A DNA stretch of 64,000 nucleotides from CAZYFH01 sp964646815. GTDB lineage: Bacteria; Acidobacteriota; Vicinamibacteria; Vicinamibacterales; UBA8438. The notes beneath the pieces are model-generated. The model was given only the letters and a program-made list of their open reading frames with translations, ran no database searches and was not told the origin of the DNA. The stretch lies in NCBI GenBank assembly GCA_964646815.1, contig CAZYFH010000004.1, positions 1 to 64,000 of the forward strand, read 5' to 3'. Positions 25,674 to 34,083 of this stretch are shown here, piece after piece. The number at the start of each line of letters is the position of its first letter. Position 1 is the first letter of the stretch. Both the position numbers and the translations under genes were made by a program.

Positions 25674-25730
25674 AGTCGGGGTTCCGCCCCGAACCCGACG
25701 CGGCCGCTCCGCGAGGACTCCGAGTGCCCC
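25674..25730 (+). repeat. Dispersed repeat type C, partial copy 3
   Basis: CGGGGTTCCGCCCCGAACCC and the bases following match 8758-8815 well. It lies just upstream of the cysM start on the opposite strand. The right half seen in copies 2 and 4 is missing. Confidence 0.5.
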
Positions 25731-25828
25731 CACCCTGCGTGCGCGCCCTGGCCGTCTCTCGTTCCGGGCTGGAACACCCCGCTTCGCCTGTCGCGCGCCC
25801 AGTGACCTCACCTGACATAGCGGACCGT

Positions 25829-26412
25829 TCACATCGTCGGCGTGGAGTTGGTGTGGGTGCTCGTAGCGCTCGCGGTCGGGTTGAGGATTGGCGGTGCGAC
25901 CGGATGGTCAGTTTCGGGATAGTTGGCGCGCGTCGTGTCGATATCGTCTCCAGTCGGGTACTCGGCCGTCACGGTGCCGCGGGCCGCCCGCTCCCATCCT
26001 GCCTCGGTCGGCAGGTGCACCGGGCACCCGGTCCCTCGGCCAGTCATTGGCAGAACACCTCGGCGTCGTTCCAGCGGACGAGCATGACCGGATGGGTCGA
26101 ACGCTGGTTCGGCGACCGGCCGTCGGACCAGACGTAGCCCGCGCACATCCGCCGAAACGCCGGCTCACCGTCGCGGCCACCTAACGTGGCGATGAGCGGA
26201 AGCTCGGGCACCTAATGGTTGGTGTCCTGGACGAACACTTCGTATAGCGCGTTGGTGATCTCGTGGGCACGTAGGTGAAACGCATCGAGCTCAACGACGT
26301 GAGCCGGATATTCGTCGGCAGCGCCACTGCCCGACCCCATCGTGAAAAGCCCGGGAGGGAGCCGCACCATCCTGGGCAGAGACGCCTGCGTTAACATACG
26401 AGGCTCCGTCAC
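25829..26412 (-). pseudogene. Formylglycine-generating-enzyme/sulfatase-modifying family, decayed
   Basis: The family can be followed through damage. It opens with MVRLPPGLFTMGSGSG and AHEITNALYEVFVQ. An in-frame TAG follows TNH, then HPVMLVRWNDAEVFCQ and an in-frame TGA where Trp is expected. After a frame change comes HLPTEAGWERAARGTV. The C-terminal third with the copper-binding cysteines is absent. Such proteins oxidise cysteine to formylglycine in sulfatases or are relatives of unknown role. It lies between cysM and the aminotransferase, facing away from the latter. Confidence 0.75.
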
Positions 26413-26496
26413 CCACGCACGGGTCCGACCGCATTACCAGTAGCAGAGTGGCGCCTTCGACGTCCACGCACTTCGGCGACGGCGTCCAGAACGCTC

Positions 26497-27651
26497 ATGA
26501 AGATCGCCCCATTCGGGCTCGAACGCTGGCAGTCAGCTCACGAACATCACGTCGAAATCAACCTGTCGGAGAGCGGCGTTGATCCGTTGCGCGTGAGCGA
26601 GCTCCTCGGCGCGCACGACGTCGAGGACGTGCTGAGCCAACCCCTCGGGTATACCCAGACCAACGGCACGGTCGAGCTTCGCACCGCGATCGCGTCACTC
26701 TATGCGGACGCATCGTCGGAGGACGTCCTCGTCACCAGCGGCGGGGCCGAGGCGAACTTCCTCTCGTGTTGGTGTCTGGTGGAGCGCGGTGACGACGTCG
26801 TGATGATGCATCCGAACTATCTGCAGACCGAGCGGTTGGCAACAGCATTCGGCGCGCGCGTGATCCCGTGGCGGCTGCGAGCCCAAGCGCTGGGTGGTGC
26901 GCCGCGCTGGGCTCCCGATCTCGACGAGCTCGCAGCGCTCGTAACGGAGCGGACGAAACTCATAGTGGTGTGCAATCCGAACAATCCAACCGGCGCGCGA
27001 CTGACTGACACGGAGATGGATGACGTGTGTGCCGTGGCGAGCCAGCACGGCGCCTGGGTGCTATCGGACGAGATCTACCGGGGCGTCGAGCGCGACGGCG
27101 GTTCGACAGCCTCGACCTGGGGTCGGTACGAGCGGGTCGTCGTTACATCCGGGCTGTCAAAGGCCTACGGGCTGCCCGGCCTCCGAATCGGCTGGGCAGT
27201 CGCGCCCGCGGCGCTTTGTCGAATGCTCTGGAGCTATCGAGACTTCACGACGATCGCCCCGGCGGCGCTCGGTGATCGCCTGGCGCGCGTGGCCCTCGCC
27301 CCAAACCGCCGAGCTCGCCTGCTCGCGCGCGCACAGCGCCGCATCGCCGACAACTACCCCATCGTGTCCGACTGGGTCGCCCGCATGGAAGACCAGGTGA
27401 CGCACGTGCCACCGGAAGCGGGCGCCATCGCCTTCGTGGGCTATGCACGGACCACCGGATCGATGGAGTTGGCGGAGCGGCTGCGTGATACCCAAAGTGT
27501 GCTCGTCGCGCCCGGGGCCCACTTCGGGATCGAAGGCTATTTGCGAATCGGGTTCGGCCACGCACCGGACGCGCTGCGAACCGGGCTCGACCGTGTTGGT
27601 CGGCTGCTGGCTCGCTCACGAACGACCGCATCGGTTCATGGACGCGACTGA
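26497..27651 (+). CDS. PLP-dependent aminotransferase, class I/II
   Basis: 384 residues, normal length. Fold-type I landmarks are VTSGGAEANF (phosphate site), VCNPNNPTGA, LSDEIYRGVE, and the PLP lysine in SGLSKAYGLPGLRIGW. A C-terminal Arg in GYLRIGFGHA would bind a substrate carboxylate. The substrate is not predictable. The gene overlaps the next (homoserine dehydrogenase-like) by 14 bases, and that one overlaps a CoA transferase, so the enzyme probably works in the same pathway, on a homoserine- or aspartate-related amino acid. That is inference. Confidence 0.88.
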   Translation: MKIAPFGLERWQSAHEHHVEINLSESGVDPLRVSELLGAHDVEDVLSQPLGYTQTNGTVELRTAIASLYADASSEDVLVTSGGAEANFLSCWCLVERGDDVVMMHPNYLQTERLATAFGARVIPWRLRAQALGGAPRWAPDLDELAALVTERTKLIVVCNPNNPTGARLTDTEMDDVCAVASQHGAWVLSDEIYRGVERDGGSTASTWGRYERVVVTSGLSKAYGLPGLRIGWAVAPAALCRMLWSYRDFTTIAPAALGDRLARVALAPNRRARLLARAQRRIADNYPIVSDWVARMEDQVTHVPPEAGAIAFVGYARTTGSMELAERLRDTQSVLVAPGAHFGIEGYLRIGFGHAPDALRTGLDRVGRLLARSRTTASVHGRD

Positions 27652-28714
27652 CGGCGCGGACCTGGTGCTGCTTGGTCTCGGGAGCGTGGCCAGACACTTC
27701 TGGCGGACGCTGAACGATGAACGGCATCGGCTTCCGTGCGCGGCACGTGTCATCGGTGTCGCCACCGCGCACCATGGCTGCGCGCTCGCGCCGGACGGGC
27801 TCGATCCCGCGACCGCGAATACGCCGGCTGGGCCCGCATCGCTGACCACGCGTCACGATCGGACGAGCGGACCACCGCCGGCCAGCGCGCTCGATCTCCT
27901 CGAGCGCCTCGCCCGCCTTCGAACCGCCGGCCATGACGGCCGGCGGCTGATCGTGATCGAGAACACCCCGCTCGGGCTGGACGGCGGTCAGCCTGGCGTC
28001 GACCATGTGCGTGCGGCCATCGACGTCGGTGCCGACGTGATCACGGCCAACAAGGGACCGGCCGCTTTCGCGTATCGGGAGCTTCGGGACCGTGCGTCGG
28101 CTGCCGGTGTCGCGTTCCGCTTCGAAGGAGCGGTCCTCGACGGGCTCCCTCTGTTCAGCCTGATACGCGAGACGCTTCCTACAGTTGCTATCCGCGGCGT
28201 GCGTGGCGTCCTGAACACCACGACGAACCACGTGCTGTCCGCGATGGCAGTCGGCCGGTCGCTCGACGACGCGGTCCGGGACATGCAGGACGCCGGCATC
28301 GCCGAGAAAGACCCCTCGAGCGACATCGACGGGTGGGACGCCGCCGCCAAGGTGGCGGTCGTCGCCAACGTCGTACTCGACGCCGACATGACGCCCCACG
28401 ACGTGGAGCGCGAGGGGCTACGTGCGGTTGATCCGGCGACCGTTCGCGCCGCACATGCGCGCGGGGGCGCCGTCAAGCTGGTCGCCGCGGCGCATCGTCG
28501 CTACGGCCGGGTTCGCGCGACGGTCGGTCCAACGTCACTGCAGGCCGATGATCCGCTCGCGCGCCTTTCCGCAACAGCAAAGGGCCTGGTGCTCGATACA
28601 GACCGGCTCGGGCCGATCGTCATCAGCAAGACCTCATCGCATATCGCCCATACCGCGTACGCCCTGCTCGCGGATCTCATCTCGATTCAACGAATACCCC
28701 GAACGGACACATGA
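27638..28714 (+). CDS. Homoserine dehydrogenase-like protein (no ACT domain)
   Basis: 358 residues from ATG 27638; the open frame begins earlier inside the aminotransferase. The N-terminus has the nucleotide loop GLGSVARHF. The core carries VITANKGPAAF and GVLNTTTNHVLSAM, with the catalytic-region stretch EKDPSSDIDGWDAAAK. This order is that of homoserine dehydrogenase, which interconverts aspartate semialdehyde and homoserine. The regulatory ACT domain of many biosynthetic enzymes is missing. Sandwiched between an aminotransferase and a CoA transferase, it may serve a catabolic route rather than threonine synthesis. Confidence 0.82.
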   Translation: MDATDGADLVLLGLGSVARHFWRTLNDERHRLPCAARVIGVATAHHGCALAPDGLDPATANTPAGPASLTTRHDRTSGPPPASALDLLERLARLRTAGHDGRRLIVIENTPLGLDGGQPGVDHVRAAIDVGADVITANKGPAAFAYRELRDRASAAGVAFRFEGAVLDGLPLFSLIRETLPTVAIRGVRGVLNTTTNHVLSAMAVGRSLDDAVRDMQDAGIAEKDPSSDIDGWDAAAKVAVVANVVLDADMTPHDVEREGLRAVDPATVRAAHARGGAVKLVAAAHRRYGRVRATVGPTSLQADDPLARLSATAKGLVLDTDRLGPIVISKTSSHIAHTAYALLADLISIQRIPRTDT

Positions 28715-29931
28715 CCGACCGACCGACCGACTCGGCAACTGCCACCCCAGGCGCGCTCGACGGCGTGACCGTGCTCGACCTAACCCGTATCCTCTCTGGT
28801 CCCTACTGCACGATGATGCTGGCAGACATGGGCGCCCGGGTGATCAAGATCGAGCAGCCCGGAAAGGGGGACGACACTCGCGCCTGGGGACCGCCGTTTC
28901 AGCACGGTGAGAGCGCCTATTTCCTCAGCATCAATCGGAACAAGGAGAGCGTGACGCTCAACCTGAAGCATCCCGAGGGACGGCGGGTGCTCGATGCGCT
29001 CATCGACCGCGCCGACGTGCTCGTCGAGAACTTCCGCCCGGGCACCCTGGATCGGATGGGGCTCGGGTACACCGAGCTGTCTGCGAGGCGACCCACGCTC
29101 ATCTACTGCTCCATCTCGGGCTTCGGTCAGACCGGTCCGCGGCGGCGGGAGCCTGGCTACGACGCGGTGATGCAGGGTGAGGGCGGCCTGATGAGCATTA
29201 CCGGCGCGGTCGACGGGCCGGCGTATCGGCTCGGGGTGGCGATCGCCGACGTCACCTCTGGCATGTTTGCCGCGTACGGGGTTGCCATGGCACTGCTCGC
29301 CCGCCATCGCTCGGGACGGGGCCAACTGATCGATGTCGGGATGCTCGACGCGGTGGCCGCGTTGCTGACCTACCAGGCCGGAATCTACTTCGCCACCGAG
29401 ACCGCACCAGGACGACTCGGCAACCGGCACCCGACCATCGTGCCGTACGAAACGCTCGAGGCGGCCGACGGCGCACTCGTCGTCGCGGTCGGCAACGACC
29501 AGCTCTGGCGTACCTTCTGTGCGGTGCTCGATCTCGGTGAGCTGGTTGACGATTCGCGCTTCGCCACCAACAAGGACCGGGTCACCGCGCACGACGTGCT
29601 TCGGCCGTTACTCGTCGAGCGGCTCCGCACACGCCCCGCCGCACACTGGCTCGAGCGGTTGACGGCCGCCGGCGTCCCGTGCGGCGGTGTTCGCGACCTG
29701 GAGCAGGTGTTCACCGATCCACAGATCATCGAGCGTGCGATGGTGGTGGCACTCCAGCACCCCATTGCCGGCGCAATCAGCGTGCTCGGGGTCCCGGTGA
29801 AGCTGAGCGGCACGCCAGGAACCGTCCGCACGCCGCCACCGACGCTTGGACAGCACACGTCACAAGTGCTAGGTGAGCTCGGGATCACGAGCGAAGACAT
29901 CGCGCGATTCGAGGCCGAGGGGGCCATCTAG
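28711..29931 (+). CDS. Class III (CaiB/BaiF family) CoA transferase
   Basis: 406 residues. Family blocks are LDLTRILSGPYCTMMLADMG, KIEQPGKGDDTR, FLSINRNKESVTLNL, VLVENFRPGTLDRMG and GYDAVMQGEGG, with the catalytic aspartate in the last. It moves CoA between carboxylic acids; the acid is not predictable. The start ATG 28711 overlaps the preceding stop (ATGA). It closes the three-gene operon with the aminotransferase and dehydrogenase-like gene, consistent with activation of a 2-oxo or hydroxy acid made by them. Confidence 0.9.
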   Translation: MTDRPTDSATATPGALDGVTVLDLTRILSGPYCTMMLADMGARVIKIEQPGKGDDTRAWGPPFQHGESAYFLSINRNKESVTLNLKHPEGRRVLDALIDRADVLVENFRPGTLDRMGLGYTELSARRPTLIYCSISGFGQTGPRRREPGYDAVMQGEGGLMSITGAVDGPAYRLGVAIADVTSGMFAAYGVAMALLARHRSGRGQLIDVGMLDAVAALLTYQAGIYFATETAPGRLGNRHPTIVPYETLEAADGALVVAVGNDQLWRTFCAVLDLGELVDDSRFATNKDRVTAHDVLRPLLVERLRTRPAAHWLERLTAAGVPCGGVRDLEQVFTDPQIIERAMVVALQHPIAGAISVLGVPVKLSGTPGTVRTPPPTLGQHTSQVLGELGITSEDIARFEAEGAI

Positions 29932-29948
29932 CGACCTGTATCTGGCGA

Positions 29949-30377
29949 TCACCGCTCGATGAACGGCGCCAACGCACGCACGACGAACTCGAGCAGCGTC
30001 GCATCGTCGAGCTTACCGATTACGGGATGCTCCGCGACGACCTGCTCGTCGGCCAGCACGTGCCGACCCCACGTGCGGCCCACTCGGCCCATCATCGCCG
30101 GTGGCGTCCGCGTGGCGTCGAGCGCCAGCTCGACGTAGTCATCGCCAGAGGTCACCCGGGAGATCCGCACGGCGTCTGGCGGTGTCGACAGACGAAACTC
30201 GAACCCCTCGGCCTTGAGCGCCGCGACCACCGTCTTGCACAACGGTGCCGCCACTCCCGACAAGACGGCGGCGGCCTCGTCCTCGGCCGACGCCACCAGC
30301 CGCCGGTGCGCAACGGCCGCATCGCGCGCCTCAGCGATGGCGCGTTTTACCCGTCGCCGGATGTCCGCAACATTCAT
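29949..30377 (-). CDS. Conserved hypothetical protein
   Basis: 142 residues, soluble and without a signal peptide. The N-terminal third is helical and charged (RRRVKRAIAEARDAA), possibly coiled. The middle has a strand-rich stretch (FEFRLSTPPDAVRI and DDYVELALDA). It converges with the CoA transferase gene, 17 bases away. A palindromic repeat begins 23 bases upstream of its start. I do not recognise a family. Confidence 0.6.
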   Translation of the reverse strand: MNVADIRRRVKRAIAEARDAAVAHRRLVASAEDEAAAVLSGVAAPLCKTVVAALKAEGFEFRLSTPPDAVRISRVTSGDDYVELALDATRTPPAMMGRVGRTWGRHVLADEQVVAEHPVIGKLDDATLLEFVVRALAPFIER

Positions 30378-30400
30378 CTCATTCGAGTCGTGTGGAAAGC

Positions 30401-30590
30401 CTCGGACTGCTAGTGGACTGTAACAGTCATTTCCGGAGTGCGGTCCGAGCCGCGACGCCCGGCTAGCAAGGCGTGACGAGGGGGCATATTCCGTTTCCGT
30501 ATATGTGACCGAGGAACACCGCTGGCAGGCGGTGCGTCGCGGCCGGAAATCGCTCTACGAAGGGCTATTACAGTCCACTAGCAGTCCGAG
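30401..30590. mobile_element. Type A palindromic CTAG-ended element (MITE-like), copy 1
   Basis: Ends are perfect inverted repeats of about 25 bases: left CTCGGACTGCTAGTGGACTG, right its reverse complement ending at 30590, with CTAG at 30410-30413 and 30578-30581. The inner arms also pair (TTTCCGG/CCGGAAA). The core holds CGCCCGGCTAGCAAGGCG and TATGTGACCG (30502-30511), shared with 31837-32013. It has no coding capacity. It may be a non-autonomous transposon or a structured RNA unit. Confidence 0.7.
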
Positions 30591-30597
30591 CTGACAG

Positions 30598-30765
30598 TCC
30601 CGCTGCATTCGACCGGCGCTGCATCCCGCGATGGCCGGTGATGGACCATGAATCAGCGGGTACCAATACTGAGCTTATTCTCCCTCCTCGTGCCTTGCCA
30701 TGGCCAGACGCGCCTCGGATCCAGCGGGGTCTCGGTGCGACGCGGGGCTTTCACCGCGGATTGCT
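30598..30765 (+). repeat. Type E leader repeat upstream of the secreted-protein gene
   Basis: About 168 bases closely similar to the reverse complement of 37205-37385: CCCGCTGCATTC, then GAATCAGCGGGT-CCAATACTG, GTGCCTTGCCATGG, CGGATCCAGC-GGGTCTCG. In both places it lies 90-240 bases upstream of a gene for an exported protein and points towards it. Confidence 0.6.
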
Positions 30766-30856
30766 AGAACTAGAATACGTCAAGCTGATTGTTGCCCTCG
30801 AGGGGACAGTGGACAGCGCGTGCCGATGTTGACGCGAGAAAAACGGGGAGGGTGAA

Positions 30857-31840
30857 GTGACGGCAATACGCACTCCGGGGATGCTGCCTCCGTTCGCGGT
30901 AGTGATGTTTTTGACGCTGGCACCGGTCGCGGCTGCTGGCCAGCAGGCCACCGGCACGCCGCCCGCGACGACCGCATGGGGTCATCCGGATCTGCAGGGT
31001 GTGTGGAACAACAATACGAATGTGCCGCTCGAGCGGCCCGAGGCGGTCGAGGGCAGGACCACGCTGACGGATGAAGAGGTGGCTGCCCGACGCCAAACAC
31101 GATCCGATACGTTGTTCGCGCCTCGTGAAGACAACACTGGCTTCTACAACGAGTTCTGGTTCGAATACGGCCTGGACACGAACCGCTCGTCGCTGATCAT
31201 CGAGCCGGCGGACGGCAAGCTGCCGGAACTGACGCCAGAGGGAGAGCGGGAGCGAGCAGCGCTCGCCGCGCACCGAGGTGCGACCTCAGACTCGCCCACC
31301 ACCTATCTCGATCTAGGCGTGTACGACCGGTGCATCACGCGAGGGCTGCCGGGAGCCATGATGCCGGGCTTCTACAATCACAACTACCACATCGTCCAGA
31401 CGCCAGGATATGTCGTCATCCTCGTCGAGATGATTCACGACGTCCGGATCATCCCACTGGACGGGCGTCCCCACGTCTCACCAGAGGTCCGTCAATGGCT
31501 GGGCGATTCACGTGGTCACTGGGAGGGCAATACACTGGTCGTGGAGACGACCAACTTCAACGACAAGGTGACCGAGCGTGGCCTGTTCATCCCCACGGTC
31601 TTCAGCACGGGGAACACCCTTCGCCTGATCGAACGCTTCACGCGCGTGAATGAGGACACGATCGACTACCGGTTCACGGTGCAGGACCTGACGACGTTCA
31701 CGGACGCGTGGACTGCCGCGATCCCACTGAACCGGTTCGACGGCACGCTGTTCGAGTATGCGTGCCACGAAGGGAACTACGCGATGCCCAACATGCTCGG
31801 CGGGGCCCGCGTGGCCGAAGCTGCGGGTAATCCAGACTAG
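30857..31840 (+). CDS. Secreted protein of unknown function (second GHWEG-TLVV / YACHEGNY family member)
   Basis: 327 residues from GTG 30857, with GGGGAGGG nearby. A signal peptide ends near AAAGQQ. Shared blocks with the gene at 3606-4622 are DGKLPELTP, GHWEGNTLVVETTNF, FTVQDLTTF and FEYACHEGNYA, in the same order and spacing, so the two are paralogues. No catalytic motif is known. It is preceded by the type E leader and ends in a CTAG that is the left tip of a type A element, which supplies its TAG stop. Confidence 0.82.
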   Translation: MTAIRTPGMLPPFAVVMFLTLAPVAAAGQQATGTPPATTAWGHPDLQGVWNNNTNVPLERPEAVEGRTTLTDEEVAARRQTRSDTLFAPREDNTGFYNEFWFEYGLDTNRSSLIIEPADGKLPELTPEGERERAALAAHRGATSDSPTTYLDLGVYDRCITRGLPGAMMPGFYNHNYHIVQTPGYVVILVEMIHDVRIIPLDGRPHVSPEVRQWLGDSRGHWEGNTLVVETTNFNDKVTERGLFIPTVFSTGNTLRLIERFTRVNEDTIDYRFTVQDLTTFTDAWTAAIPLNRFDGTLFEYACHEGNYAMPNMLGGARVAEAAGNPD

Positions 31841-32013
31841 TGGCCCGTCTCGGGTGAGTCAATAGCATTCACCGGCGCGCGGTGCCCGGCTGACCAAGCG
31901 CGACGAGAGAGCAGACACACTGTATGTGACCGCGCTGACGTATGGTCCACCGCCGTCCATCGCGGGAGCCGCGCCCGGTGACCGCTATTGACTCACCCGA
32001 CACAGGCCACTAG
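31837..32013. mobile_element. Type A palindromic CTAG-ended element (MITE-like), copy 2
   Basis: 177 bases bounded by CTAG on both sides. Terminal arms of about 30 bases pair (left CTAGTGGCCCGTCTCGGGTG, right the complement of CTAGTGGCCTGTGTCGGGTG), and GAGTCAATAGC is identical in both. The core GCCCGGCTGACCAAGCGCGA and TATGTGACCG (31923-31932) match copy 1, although the arms differ from copy 1. The left CTAG provides the stop of the secreted-protein gene and the right CTAG the stop of the gene at 32010-32444. Confidence 0.75.
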
Positions 32014-32444
32014 GACGACTCGCGAGGCGCCGTGCCAGCTTCGTAGATCCGCACCAGCTCAATCAGCTTGTAGCCACGGGTCTGATACGGCGGAACGATG
32101 CGCTCGGTGTGCAGGTACTGGATCATCCCCTCGTCCGCGTAATCAGGAGGCCCGAGATCCGCGTCCGCGGCCAGGTCGGCCTCGAGCCGTTCGAGTGTCA
32201 TCAGCTTCTCCGCCACGGTCCGTCGGATCGGGATGAACCCCCACAGTCGCCAGCGCTTCAACCGGTGGCGCGTGGCGAACCCCAGGTAGATCTCGTTGCT
32301 GATGAAGTTGTACTCGACTTCGGATTTGGCCGACGGGGCGTCCTCGACGCGCAGGAGGCTGATGGTCGCCTGACCCGAAAACCAGTCGACGAGCTGCTGC
32401 GTGAAGTCGCCCTCGCCTGACCAGCGCTCGCGATCGATCTCCAT
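32010..32444 (-). CDS. Conserved hypothetical protein
   Basis: 144 residues, soluble, no signal peptide. Recognisable patches are FTQQLVDWFSGQ, VEYNFISNEIYLGF, RLKRWRLWGFIPIRRTVAEKL, and ADEGMIQYLHTERIVPPYQ. The tryptophan- and arginine-rich middle could be a membrane-surface or nucleic-acid contact. It lies 18 bases downstream of ubiE/menG on the same strand and is probably co-transcribed. Its TAG stop lies within the tip of the type A element. The function is unknown. Confidence 0.65.
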   Translation of the reverse strand: MEIDRERWSGEGDFTQQLVDWFSGQATISLLRVEDAPSAKSEVEYNFISNEIYLGFATRHRLKRWRLWGFIPIRRTVAEKLMTLERLEADLAADADLGPPDYADEGMIQYLHTERIVPPYQTRGYKLIELVRIYEAGTAPRESS

Positions 32445-32462
32445 CGCGCGATGGATCCTATC

Positions 32463-33218
32463 TTAGCGGCCGGGTGACCGCATGCCGTAGGTGATCGCCA
32501 TCAGCCCACCGAGGAGTGGCACCTGCCCCACGTCGGTGAAACCAAGTGCGCGCATCCGGTCGGCGACACCGCGCCCACCCGGATACCGCTGGAGGGAGGC
32601 CGAGATGTACCGGTAGGTGTCCGGGTCACCGTGCAGGAGAAGACCGAGGACCGATCCAACGACGGCCAGATAAGTCAGGTAGAAGCGCCGGATGACGCCG
32701 TTGGCCGGGCGGTCGAAGTCCAGCGACAGTAGGCGCCCGCCGGGGCGGAGGACCCGCCACGCCTCTTCGAGCGCCACATCGAGCACCGGCACGTTTCGGA
32801 GCCCGTATCCCGTCGTCACGATATCGAACGTCGCCGCCGTGATCGGAAGGCTCATCATGTCGCCGACAACAAAACCGGGGATCGAACCCGAGCCCAGGGG
32901 CTGCCGTTTGCCGCACGCGAGCTCGATCATCTGTGACACAACATCGAGTCCGACGACCGATGCTCCTCGCACCGCCAACGCATAGGCGATGTCGCCGGTG
33001 CCGCACGCGAGATCGAGCGCCTTGACCGACGTCCTCCGTGCGCCGGCGGTCTGCTGACAAGCGAGATCCGCGAGCGCGGCCTTCCAATGGCGGTCACGTC
33101 CGAACGACAGCAAGCGCGTGATCAGGTCGTACCGGGTCGCGATCGTCGCGAACAACCGGCGGACGTATCGACGCTTAGATTCCGGAGTGTCGAACGCCGT
33201 GCGCAAGGAAGACGCCAC
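32463..33218 (-). CDS. ubiE: Demethylmenaquinone methyltransferase UbiE/MenG
   Basis: 251 residues from GTG 33218, chosen because a good promoter lies just upstream; an ATG at 33290 would overlap that promoter and the divergent gene. Family blocks are RYDLITRLLSFGRDRHWK, ALDLACGTGDIAYAL (SAM motif I), VVGLDVVSQMIELA, DIVTTGYGLRNVPVLDVAL and LRPGGRLLSLDF. It methylates demethylmenaquinone, the last step after the futalosine pathway genes mqnE and mqnD seen earlier in the window. Confidence 0.9.
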   Translation of the reverse strand: MASSLRTAFDTPESKRRYVRRLFATIATRYDLITRLLSFGRDRHWKAALADLACQQTAGARRTSVKALDLACGTGDIAYALAVRGASVVGLDVVSQMIELACGKRQPLGSGSIPGFVVGDMMSLPITAATFDIVTTGYGLRNVPVLDVALEEAWRVLRPGGRLLSLDFDRPANGVIRRFYLTYLAVVGSVLGLLLHGDPDTYRYISASLQRYPGGRGVADRMRALGFTDVGQVPLLGGLMAITYGMRSPGR

Positions 33219-33231
33219 AGTTAGCGACGCA

Positions 33232-33259
33232 GTTATACTGACGCCCTGGTGGAAGTCAA
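33232..33259 (-). promoter_or_regulatory. Sigma-70-type promoter for ubiE/menG
   Basis: On the minus strand TTGACT (33254-33259), a 16-base spacer, then TATAAC (33232-33237), 14 bases before the GTG start. Confidence 0.65.
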
Positions 33260-33273
33260 GAGACGCCGACAGG

Positions 33274-33945
33274 ATGCTGCACTCCAGCACGGTTGAGAAC
33301 TATCTCAAAGCCATCTACCAGGTACAGATGGCCGATGAGGACGGAGTGCAGCTGGTCCCGATGGGCCAGCTCGCAAGCGCGCTGCATGTCGTGCCGGGAA
33401 CAGCGACGACCATGGTGAAGGCGCTCTCCGAGTCCGGGCTCGTGAAGTACGAACCCTACGCCGGGGTCAGGCTCACCGCTGCCGGAGAGAAGCTCGCCGC
33501 GTTGGTGCTCCGTCGCCATCGTCTGATGGAGCTGTTCTTGGTGAAGGTGGTCGGGATGAGCTGGGCAGAGGTCCACGACGAGGCCGAGCGTCTGGAGCAC
33601 GCCGCCTCGGACCAGTTAATCGACCGCATCGACGCCATGCTAGGGCGGCCGTCTGTCGACCCCCACGGTGATCCCATCCCCGACCCTGACGGGGCGGTAG
33701 TCACGCCACGCTACCAGACGCTTCTCACCTGCCCACTCGATACCCCGGTCGTATTGACCCGTGTGGCCGACCAGGACACCGAGTTCCTGCGCTTCCTCGA
33801 GAACAGCGACCTAAAGCCCGGACAGGCCATCCGTGTCGAGACACGCGACTCGGCGGCGGACCACGTGCTCGTGCGCGGGAAAGACGATCGGACGATCGTG
33901 ATCGGGATGCGAGCGGCTGCCAAGTTGCTCGTCGCGCCGGCCTAG
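33274..33945 (+). CDS. DtxR/MntR-family metal-dependent regulator
   Basis: 223 residues from ATG 33274. The N-terminal winged helix opens MLHSSTVENYLKAIYQVQ, with the recognition helix near VPGTATTMVKALSESGLVKYEPYAGVRLT. The metal-site/dimer domain has the ERLEHAASDQLIDRID pattern. A C-terminal SH3-like FeoA domain closes the protein. Such proteins repress iron or manganese uptake genes when metal-loaded. It is divergent from ubiE/menG with about 55 bases between starts. Its stop TAG lies in the CTAG end of a type C repeat. Confidence 0.88.
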   Translation: MLHSSTVENYLKAIYQVQMADEDGVQLVPMGQLASALHVVPGTATTMVKALSESGLVKYEPYAGVRLTAAGEKLAALVLRRHRLMELFLVKVVGMSWAEVHDEAERLEHAASDQLIDRIDAMLGRPSVDPHGDPIPDPDGAVVTPRYQTLLTCPLDTPVVLTRVADQDTEFLRFLENSDLKPGQAIRVETRDSAADHVLVRGKDDRTIVIGMRAAAKLLVAPA

Positions 33946-34083
33946 CTGTCTCGACTGCCGGCAACCTGTGCGAAATCTTGCTGAAAGCAGTAAGGCACAC
34001 TGCGCCTCGCGACCGCGGAGCTGCAGCCGGGTCCCCGTGTAGCGGTCGCGGGGGCTTGGGGCGAAGCCCCATCTCGTTCTAGA
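33942..34083 (-). repeat. Dispersed repeat type C, copy 4 (complete, inverted)
   Basis: The reverse complement runs from TCTAGAACGAGATGGGGC through GCTTCGCCCC to CAGTCGAGACAGCTAG and matches 21585-21734 throughout. Its two ends overlap the stop codons of the flanking convergent genes: TAG of the DtxR-type regulator at 33943-33945, and TAG of the di-haem protein at 34079-34081. Confidence 0.7.

Noticed and set aside
33118..33273. Longer DtxR-family start from 33118
   Set aside because: It would overlap the ubiE/menG promoter and coding start; the helix-turn-helix domain begins directly at ATG 33274.
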